This document shows positions 55,592-64,000 of a stretch of DNA of 64,000 bases, piece after piece; positions within the stretch are counted from its first letter, which is position 1; every line of letters begins with the position of its first letter. The position numbers and the translations under genes are program-made. Source of the DNA: Bisporella sp. PMI_857 (taxonomy: Eukaryota; Ascomycota; Leotiomycetes; Helotiales; Helotiaceae); NCBI GenBank assembly GCA_021307315.1, contig JAJSPD010000113.1, positions 1 through 64,000 of the forward strand, in the 5' to 3' direction. A model generated the notes under the pieces. That model searched no databases and was not told the origin of the DNA. It saw only the letters and a program-made list of their open reading frames with translations.

Positions 55592-56698
55592 TGTTGTGCG
55601 CGACCATGATGTCAGGAATCGGCTTACGTAAGTAGGCCAAGGAGCTAGAAATCATTTCCCCTCATTTACAGCTCAGAACTGTAGATAATATCATCATCTG
55701 TAACGCTCATACAAGCCTGTATTTTCATCACCGTGATACCCTCACAGATCCTCTAACTGACTCCTCTTGACTAATAAACCCTATTTCTGACACATGATAG
55801 AAATGAGGGTTCATCACATGACATGCCAAGCTAGGTCACATGATCTATCATCGTGACACCACAATAGGGGCTATGATACTAGGGATCTCGGGTTGCGTAA
55901 GAACCCTCCATGGACCGAAAAGCTTGCTTTCACAACCACACAGTAGTTCTCAATTGAATACATTTATTAGTCACCTAAAATATCTCTTTTTATATGGGGG
56001 CCAGCCCCCAAACCCCCGATCCTCGCTGCGCTCGAAACACTTTATGGTGGCATTTGGCCTGTAACAGCTTGAACCACAAGAACAGGAACAAGATCTAGCA
56101 CAAAACTAAGACGTAGCATAAACGTAGCATAAACGTAGCATGTTCGAGTATACACCGATAAGCCGAAGCATCCGCGTTATATTGTCAATTGGTTGGTGAT
56201 GTTTGGTGGTGTGCTTCCATACAGAAATCATGCTTCTCTAGTCACATAACTGGCCACTTATCAGCATTACGTGATATTTTGACATAGGAGGGAAACCAAC
56301 CTCACTACAACCGTCCCCCCTTTTATACGTACTCGCTTCAAGCACTGAAGTAATAGACGTTTATGATTAGTTAAATTGAGCTCTTTCTTTCAAGCGTTTG
56401 CGCTATATGTCGTTGTATCACGTGACTTACCTCGTGCATTTATAGCTTTGAGAGTGAATATCAACTTGCTTTACTAGCGATAAAATATCGACTTCATTAC
56501 AACCCCTTTTTCATCTTTTTCCAACCTACAACTTTACAACAACACTAAAACGACCTTCAGAAATCGAGATCTTTTTCAGAGAAGTACTTCGAGAATTTAA
56601 TCAATTTTCTATTCGATTCCCAGTTCCTTAGATTTGCTCGCGAGAACCTATTTCTAACTGTTCACTTTCAGATCGAGCCTCTTTTCTACAGCGAGCCC
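55592..56698. other. No gene; includes a GC-rich hairpin
   Basis: GGGGGCCAGCCCCC at about 55997-56010 can form a stem-loop and is followed by CAAACCCCCGATCC. From 56300 the sequence turns AT-rich. The only ORF of note, 55840-56064, has no domain. Confidence 0.4.
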
Positions 56699-56842
56699 CT
56701 TATACAAACCCTTATACAACGACTTATACAAACTTTTATACAACGACTCATACAAACCCTCATTCAACGACTCATACAAACCTTTATACAACGACTTATA
56801 CAAACCCTTATACAAACCCTTATACAAACCTTTATACGTCGA
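56699..56842 (+). repeat. 24-bp minisatellite
   Basis: About five units of form CTTATACAAACCCTTATACAACGA plus partial 11-13-bp subunits (TTATACAAACC). Variation is mostly C/T. Confidence 0.85.
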
Positions 56843-57025
56843 ACTTCCTGCTTATACGTCGACTATATTAAATCGATATATGTAATAGAAGCAAATAAGA
56901 ATTCAGCATAAAAGAATTGAAAAGTATGTAAAAGTATCTTTCTTTTGTAACGCTTTTAATACGTTGACGTTGCGTAAATCGATTTCATGATCGGCTTTTC
57001 TTCTCACTTTTGAATCACGACTGCA

Positions 57026-57535
57026 TCAAAAACAGCTTCGTTTCCTTCCGAATATCATGCAAGTTAGTAGGTAAAGTGAAGCTGTAGCGCCAGCAAAGTG
57101 AAGCTGTAGCAAGGCTGCGCCAGCAAAGTTGCAACGCAAGAACTATAAGTAGGCCGGATTCCCCTTCTTGATCCTCATTGCTAACTGTTGCTTATAGCTT
57201 TTTTCTTCAACTTTCTTAACTTTACAATCTTATCTCAACTCCACAATTCTTTTTCAACTCCACAATTCTTTCTCAACTTCACAATTCTATAGCTGTCGAT
57301 ATAAAGCAAAGCAAAGTCGTTTTTTGCTTTCCGTTTATATTGCTAACTACTGGCACTAGGAACAGCTTCGTTTTTTTCCGAATATTATGCAAATTGGTGG
57401 ATAAAGTGAAGCTGTAGCAAAGCTGCGACAGCAAGGCTACAACGCAAAAATTATAAATAGGCCGGATTCCTTTTTTTGATTCTTATTGCTAACTGTTGCT
57501 TATAGCTTCTTTTTTCAACTTTCAACAACTATACA
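57026..57535 (+). repeat. Direct duplication of a ~180-bp promoter-like block
   Basis: Copy A from about 57026 and copy B from about 57356 share ACAGCTTCGTTT, GTGAAGCTGTAGC, TATAAGTAGGCCGGATTCC (TATAAATAGG in B) and TTGCTAACTGTTGCTTATAGC. A TATA-like box followed by a pyrimidine-rich leader suggests transposon promoter or leader units. B is richer in T/A at most differing sites. Confidence 0.7.
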
Positions 57536-57539
57536 ATTG

Positions 57540-59765
57540 AGAACAGGGTTAAAGCTCGAACAGAACAACAAACACGGTCATTTTTTTCTTTTTCGAACAA
57601 TTTTCCGAATTAAAAACGTAGCTTACTTGGCAGTTTAACGTGTTATTTTCGATAGCAGCGTTGAAGTTGTTCGGCTTTAGTAGTCGTGCAATTGTCCTAT
57701 AGTTGATAAGATCTTTTACTCGTAGTTTACTTTGTCTGTTATGCTTTCGCGCTGCTTTTAGCGGCAAAAGCGGAGATTCAACTACTGGAAAGTTTGTTTG
57801 TGTATTGCATTATAAACAAGCTTTAAAGTGTTTCAACGTGTTGTTGCTTTCAATCGCAGCAGCGTTGGAAATCCAGTAACTGTATTACGTGTGCATTTTG
57901 CCTAGTAAAAATGGCTTGTGGATTATCGATTTTATATATACTGAATTAATTTGGATCTGGACCTGGCTTTTTTCGGCTTTCGGCTTTTGGTACTGCTTTT
58001 TTGGATTCTGGATCCTGGAACTGGATTTAGAACTGGATTCTGGAACTGGATTGTAGTTTCGTTTGTAACGTTAACATGCTAACTAATACAGCTACGTTTC
58101 AATACTTATTTTAGCAATTTAACATTGTTAAAGCTTTTACTTCTTGGCCTATTTATAGGATTGCGTATTATTTGTCGGTGCGATAGTTGCGGAAGTTTTT
58201 TTTTTTGCATTTATAAGTGTTTAAGCTACAGTTACGACTTTTACTCAAAAACGAAGTGCTGAATTGTGCGCGTTTTAGCTCACGAAAAGCAGAGATAGAA
58301 AAACTGTGAAAGTGATCGTCGCTGAGCCGGCGAGTAGACGTATAGTAGTTAGTAACAACTGCTGTCGACGACCCGGTTTGGACCCGTTGCATCGTCGGCC
58401 AAGACTCACTTTTCTAAAAAAAGGTTTTTAGGCTAGTAACACATTGAAACTTTAATAGTTTAGCAGTTGTAGTAGTAAAAAAGTAAAAGTATTAACGTTA
58501 TTTACAAGTTGATAACAAATATAAGTTTTAGCTAAAGTGCTTGTGCAATTCTGTAAAGTATATTAAGCGCTCGATCTCGACGAACCGGAGAGTCGTAATC
58601 AGTAAAACGATTAAAAACAAACGCTGTTTCAAAAAGCAAGCTCTGTAAAGATTTAACTTGTGAATACAGCTACATAAAAAAGCTTAATAGTATGTTCTTT
58701 GTCCGACAAATTAATAACAACTTGTAATAACGTTAGTTCTTGACTTTTGTGAACTGTAAGCGTATATACTAGCGTAAAAGAAACTAAACTCGAGTACAAG
58801 CAATGCTATTAAGATCGAATTGACGTGTAAAAAGAAAAACTGGAATTCGATTCGAGCCGCAATCTCTAAACTTAGGCTCCGAATACTAATCAAACTTAAC
58901 TAAAATAAATTCCGGCATATTTCTAGAGTTTACAGGCCGGCAAGCTAAGAAATGTTTCGTACAATACTTAAAGCACTGTTGACTAGCTTATTTCGGTTTA
59001 TAAGTTTTGCGTTAATATTACTCGAGCCTCGATAGAAATATACAATTTAAATACTAAGTTTTTTGCTTTTTTGTCGGTAGCTTTTGAAGCACCGGCTTCG
59101 CGATAACGGCTGAAATCCGTTTAACAAAAACGTTAAAGCCCGTTAATCGCTCGTAATTGTACTTATAAACTCGTATATTCGTAAAATACAACTGTAAAGC
59201 ATTGTCGAACCTGGAAACTTTAGCAAACGAAAGCTGATTTTAAACTCGGCTAAAAAGCAATTTCTAGCTTTTTTGCGTTAAACTCGAAAGCGTAATTGCT
59301 TTAAAGCCGCCGAAACTTAATTGCAATATCGTTTTCGCTTTTCTGACGCATAATTTTGTAAGTCGTAACGTACGGTCGAAATTTCGATAAAAGCCGGAGC
59401 TAGCAATAAATACAGCGTCGGTAAAGCTTGTGAAAAACAAAGCTTTTTTTTTTACAAGCAGTAATTGAAAAAAATTACTATATATTAAAATGTTCAGCTT
59501 TTAAAAAACACGTCGGATTAACGAAGAAATATAGCTCGTAATCGCTGGTCTATTATAAAAAGCATTCTAAGTCAACTATTGACTTTTCGTTAATAATTAA
59601 AAACCGACAATTTCGAAAAAGTACTTGCAAAGCTTGTAAAGTTTTTTTTAATACTTTTGTAGCGGTTTGTTTCCGCACGAGTAAGCGTAAAAAGAAATGT
59701 AAAGTTTTGCTTTGAAAATTGAAAGCCGCCACACCGGTAAAAGCCGCTTTAAAAATAAAGTTTAG
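57540..59765. other. AT-rich decayed transposon DNA
   Basis: Stop-dense sequence with short minus frames (57767-57549, 58392-58168) and no assignable domain. Resembles the first kilobase of the window in composition and may come from similar LINE sequence. Confidence 0.45.
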
Positions 59766-59956
59766 TGTCGGATCACTCTACCCGTGGCAACACCACGTAA
59801 TTGCTACGCAGTTGCCTGTTGGGTTGAATGTGATCTGATTGTTGAAGGATGAATCAAGGGATGAGGATATGCCTCATCCCTAAGTCATGTGACTTCGTCA
59901 CATGACCCATCCTCCATTCAGTAACTAATCTATACTGGTAAATATTGATACAAACA
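59766..59956 (+). mobile_element. LTR related to the solo LTR at 1672
   Basis: 191 bp, TGTCGGATCACTC to TGATACAAACA; about 85% identical to 1672-1841, which lacks about 20 bp near its end. Contains GTCATGTGAC and GTCACATGAC as an inverted pair. No duplication (TTTAG and CTGGG). It could be the 3' LTR of the minus-strand copia at 60135 or an independent copy. Confidence 0.7.
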
Positions 59957-60134
59957 CTGGGCATACTCTAAGAATGCCCGAAATCCCTATTGAAAAGAAT
60001 CATTCTGATTGGCCAATTGGGTCAAGGGAGCTTCCCTATTGGCCAGAATCCCATTCGCAAATGCCTCTCCAAACCGCCCTTGCAAACCGCCCTTGCAAAA
60101 CGTCCTTGCAAAACGCTCCGTATCGCTCCGTAAA
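59957..60134. other. Short spacer with a 13-bp tandem motif
   Basis: CCGCCCTTGCAAA recurs with small changes about four times (60070-60115). Between the LTR and the copia stop codon. Confidence 0.5.
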
Positions 60135-63100
60135 TTACTCCTCCTGAGTTCTCTCGACCCACTCTACGGCTCGTATGTCGATTGTATTTGAATCAATGAG
60201 TTGCTTGAGGGCCGTAGAAGCTTTGCTTTTGGTGAAGGAATCAGCAGGGTTGGTATCACCACTTACCCATTTGACTTCCGCAATCTTTCTGCGTTCGTAC
60301 GATTGACGAAGGCAAAGAACGTCGATCATGAGACGTTTTTCTTGGGTAGTTCCTAGTTTCACGAAGCAATCGTATAATGACTTCGAATCCGTACAAAAAA
60401 CTAAAGGAAGGGTGATATTAAGGATCCTATCGATCGTTGCTTTGATCGAAACGCCGATATCGAATCCGTGGGTCATGGCGTAGAGCTCAGAAGCTAGTAC
60501 ACTCCTTGTCACTCGTTTGCACTTGACCGATGACCAGTGAACGATATTTGCGCGGTTTTGATTGTCAGCTAGTACTAATATATATCCGATTTGAGATGAA
60601 AAGTCCTTGTTGTTGGCGAAAGATGAATCTGTAAATACTAGTAACTTCAAGGTTTCGATATCCAGCTTGACGAATCGAAAGCCGCGAGTTGAATTGTCAA
60701 TTTGCCATTAGAGTCGTTTGTTGAAAGCTTTGATATCTTTTTCATCAGAGTTGATTGCCTGGGCCGCAAAGGATAAATCAAAAGAAGCTTCAGGTTGTGA
60801 TACAAAAGCGATATAAGCTTCTCTCGCGCGTTAAGCAATATATTGATTCTTAGTGTCGACAATACGAGTCAAGCCTCTAGAACTAGTAGTCGAGGAAAAG
60901 CCGTTATCGACTAGTTTGAGGTTTTTGCATTGGCGTTCCTGAGAAAGCGTAATAGTTCCGGCTTTGTCGAGCTCTATAAAACCCCCATTGAACTTGATTA
61001 AGTGGTCGGGTGTAAGAGCTTCTCTATCCTTAGCCAGGAGTTGAGCTTTTTCCAGCTTGCTTTGCTCTAGATCTACGAAGTCGAAGTCTCCGAGAAACAG
61101 CGTGTCGTCGGTTTGTAAGCCAACTAATCCGAAAGGCTCGTTTCTAAGCAAAAAGCACGAGTTATATGTTAATTGATCCATTCCGAGTTCTTTCAAATAG
61201 TAAGTGTAGTAAGTTTGAAACCAATGATTGCCGGCTTCCGGAACTCCGTAAAGTAGCTTGACTACTTTGAGAATTGAGCTTTCCTCTAAATTGCGAGCTA
61301 GTTCCGGTGGAGGTGTGATATAAAAGTCACGGTTGAGCTTGGTAGCTGATTAAACGTAAGCTTGAATGATGTCCCGGAGATATAAAGTCTTTTCGGGCTG
61401 CAAACAAGCTGCAAAGCAAAGTATCAAGCGTTGGCTGACCCGTTGAATTGTGGGTAATTGAGTCAGTACGATTCTTTTCTCCAAATCGTTGTAGGCCTGA
61501 ACTACTAAACGTGATTTCTCAAAAGCTCGGTCAGTTCCTTTGTTTTTGATTTCGTCGACGAATCTCGAATTGAAGATTCGTACGTTTTGAGGAACAGTAG
61601 CAGGGTCCACAATCTCAAATACTCCTTTCTCTAGCAAGCCTGTGATTTCCAGTTGGCGAGAAGTTGCAAAAGGTTCGTCATCTTGTATAAAAGCCGTGAT
61701 ATCTGGAAAAGGATTCTTGCGGGGTCTTCCTCGGCCGCGCTTGGCTGGCTGAGGTAGTTGTGGCAGTAGTTCGAGGCTCGTGATAGAGCTTACAGGTTGT
61801 AGCGGTTGTGCAGGCTTGTCGCTGTCATTCTCTTCCGTATTGAAAGGCTTCACGGTTGTTGATCGAAAAGTAGTTAGGCCGTGAAGTAAGTCAATTACGC
61901 AGGATTCTCCTTCAATTAATATCAGCTTGTGTGGACCATCCCAGTGGCCATGGCCGCCCGTATTTCCTTCTCTCCATACTAACACAGAAGAGTTCAAGGG
62001 AAGGTCGTGAATAGCGTCGATTTTAGGTCCGTTTCGCATATTGAGGGCGTTATTGACTTGGTGTGCAGCTCTGAGCTTTCTGACTTCATCCATAGCTTTC
62101 TTGAGAGCCGTAGCTCGTTGTTGGATAGTAGCTGAAAAGGCGTCGAGTTCGGTGATTCGTGGGTATGCCCCGTAAACCAATAGCGTTGATACGAGCCCGT
62201 CAGGGCCTGCGGAGTCATTTACAGCTTTGAAAGCCATTTGTAAAGCTATATTTTTGTCGATATCCTGAACCTCGGCTGTGATAATTTGAAAAGCTCGTCG
62301 CAACGGGCCGTGATATCGCTCGACTAGGCCAATCGAGTGATGGGCTTCTACTGGTGCGGTTTTGATTTTGATACCTATAGAGCTAGCGTGCTGCTTGAAT
62401 TCCTTGCTGACAAAGTTCTTGCCGGCGTCGGTGGCAATCAGGTCGGGAGGGCCTAAATAGGTGTCAATCCAGCACATGCGTAGCACGTCCCACGTGTGCT
62501 TTGCGCTGATATTTTGAAGCCATTTTCCCGCTTGGTATCGAGTAGCCTGGTCGACGATATGGAGCAATAGGCTTCCGCCAATATATATAATGTCGACAAT
62601 GATACAGTAATTGAAATCAATGTTGCTATCTTCGATTGTGAATCTGAATCTACCGGGGGATTTGCCATGCTTTTGGCAGTAAAAGCAATATCGGGTCAGG
62701 TGCTCTAAAGCGTTCTTGCTGACCTTATGGCCAGCGCGAGTTAGTACTGCCTCGAGCCTCTCTACCGAAGGGTGGCCGAATCGACGATAAAGCCGGCGTA
62801 GCTCTAAGTCAGTAAAATAGCAAGGGTTGTTGTCGAAAGAGTCTTTCAAAAAGGATTGTAAAAAAGTATCCCAAAGCAAAAATGAGTGGCCAAAACGACG
62901 TACGACTGGTACGTTGCCGTTCGGAGTAACTAAAACGTTTTTCAGGTTGTTCAGGTAAACCTGTAAAGAATCCATATCTGCAAGACTAAGAAGGAACGGA
63001 GTATTCGACTTGACAATGTGAAATTGTATCTGTCCTAATAGAGTATCGAGAGAAATTGAGCCGATTGACGTTGTAAAGCCGATACCAAACTGTACCTTGA

Positions 63101-64000
63101 CCATCCCTTTTGTAGAGTCGTCGATATCGATATTAGCTTTGCTTTGACGTTGCAAAGCTTGAAGTTGGCCATAGCCGGCGGTTGAGTGCTTTGAAGCGCC
63201 GGTATCGATCATGATGCCATAGAATTGGCTAGCGTTGTAGCGTGATAAGTTGGCAGAAGTAGCGGCGTAGATATCAGCGTTGTACGGATCGTTTTCAGTG
63301 TCACTTACGGGGCTGTTGTTATGGGTACGGCCCGTAGCTGCAATCAGATGGCCTACAGCTCGATCACTCAGCTCCGTAATCAGTAAAGTCGCATCGCTGC
63401 TTGCAAGGCAGCTTGTTGCAAAGCACCCTATTTGATCGCCGGTGCTATGCTCGGGGTTCACGTCAAGGGGAAGGTCGAAATCAAGATCAGCTTTGACTGT
63501 TAGAGCGCTGAAGGCTTCGTTGATACCCTCAGAATCGCTCTCGCTATCATCGTCGCCTTCAAAGGTCATGATGTATTGGCGTAGGCTGTCGTCGAAATGC
63601 TTGTTGAAGTTGGGTGCCTTAGTGTCGAACCTGCTCAAGTTACGAGCTTTGAATCGGGCTTTTGCTTCCTCTTGTTCTTCAGGGGTGTGATTCCACGAAC
63701 GACAGTTCTCCTTTTTGCAAACAAAGCAACGGCCTTTTCGGCGGCTGTACTGGCGATTGCCCTGGCCGGTATTGTGCCTTTTCTCGTAGTACCGTCGGTC
63801 CGTAAAGTACACTGAAGAGCCTGAGCTAGCTGCCTCATGAGTTTCGATTGAGGAGCGTAGGTCGTTGATCAGACCTGCTACAGTGCTTGATGGTTTGTAA
63901 CAGGCATATCGGCAGGCTTCATTTTGTTGGCAAGCTGTAATGAGCTTGTTGTGAAGAAAACTGTCAGTTCGGAGGTTGGGTTCTAGGCCATGTTAGAGCT
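60135..64000 (-). pseudogene. copia Gag-Pol, second family, stopped by CAA-to-TAA
   Basis: One continuous frame runs from the window edge to 60135 (ends EWVERTQEE). Parts: Gag tail (ACQQNEACRYAC), knuckle CFVCKKENCRSWNH, protease IMIDTGASKHSTAG, RLYRRFGHPSVERL, YCFYCQKHGKSPGR, integrase (ATDAGKNFVSKEF, LVERYHGPLRRAF), AT-hook-like KRGRGRPRKNP, RT (SRFVDEIKNKG, KLLYGVPEAG, LQTDDTLFLGD), RNase H (FTDSSFANN, ASELYAMTHG, CTDSKSLYDC, ADSFTKSKAS). Interruptions are TAA codons at about 61350, 60831 and 60710, each where Gln is expected (CAA), and possibly one near 63993; no frameshift. Same family as 13980-15500. The 5' LTR is outside the window. Confidence 0.92.

Overview
The window is nuclear DNA of a filamentous ascomycete (Pezizomycotina). 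Evidence: short 45-60 bp introns with GTAAGT-like donors and CTAAC/CTGAC-like branch sites, a highly reducing polyketide synthase, HET and HET-NB-ARC-TPR genes, an SRPK-like kinase, Tad-type LINE, copia, gypsy and pogo elements, and AT-rich blocks with CAA-to-TAA nonsense changes that resemble repeat-induced point mutation (RIP). The species cannot be told from sequence alone. I see no tRNA, rRNA or CRISPR.

Layout. 1-3.98 kb: decayed LINE and gypsy remains, the gypsy reverse transcriptase split by a solo LTR with a clean 5-bp duplication. 3.98-5.56 kb (-): a five-exon SRPK-like kinase. 5.59-10.79 kb: a 247-bp TA-flanked MITE whose left inverted repeat is split by a young copia element with identical LTRs, an intact Gag-Pol ORF, a primer site matching the tRNA-iMet anticodon arm, and a 5-bp duplication. 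10.8-19.8 kb: broken genes (unknown protein, truncated fungal YCTQACLLGL protein, frameshifted APH kinase, zinc-ribbon relic) and a copia relic. 19.8-30.5 kb: a divergent pair, a free-standing thioester-reductase gene (-) and a reducing polyketide synthase (+, KS-AT-DH-MT-ER-KR-ACP) carrying a nonsense codon and a frameshift. 31-34 kb (-): broken HET-protein C-terminus. 34.57-40.70 kb: three pogo elements, one nested in the inverted repeat of another and the third abutting it across one shared TA; they carry a solo LTR and a 374-bp miniature LTR element with 61-bp LTRs.

41.25-42.44 kb: an RNase H protein with a reverse-transcriptase-like N-terminus. 42.5-43.4 kb: LINE relic. 44.83-49.0 kb (-): a complete NOD-like receptor, HET-NB-ARC-TPR, with 14 near-identical 42-residue TPR units. 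50.0-50.4 kb: a 420-bp MITE. 51.2-53.0 kb (-): an intact patatin-ankyrin gene lying between two inverted pogo-type termini. 53.6-60 kb: repeat fragments, a minisatellite and AT-rich decayed DNA. 60.1-64 kb (-): a copia element whose frame is broken only by CAA-to-TAA-type stops, running off the window.

Themes. The likely working host genes are the kinase, reductase, RNase H protein, NLR and patatin. NLR and patatin belong to protein classes linked to non-self recognition and programmed cell death. The polyketide locus looks inactivated. Most other DNA is nested transposons, and insertion order can be read from the duplications.
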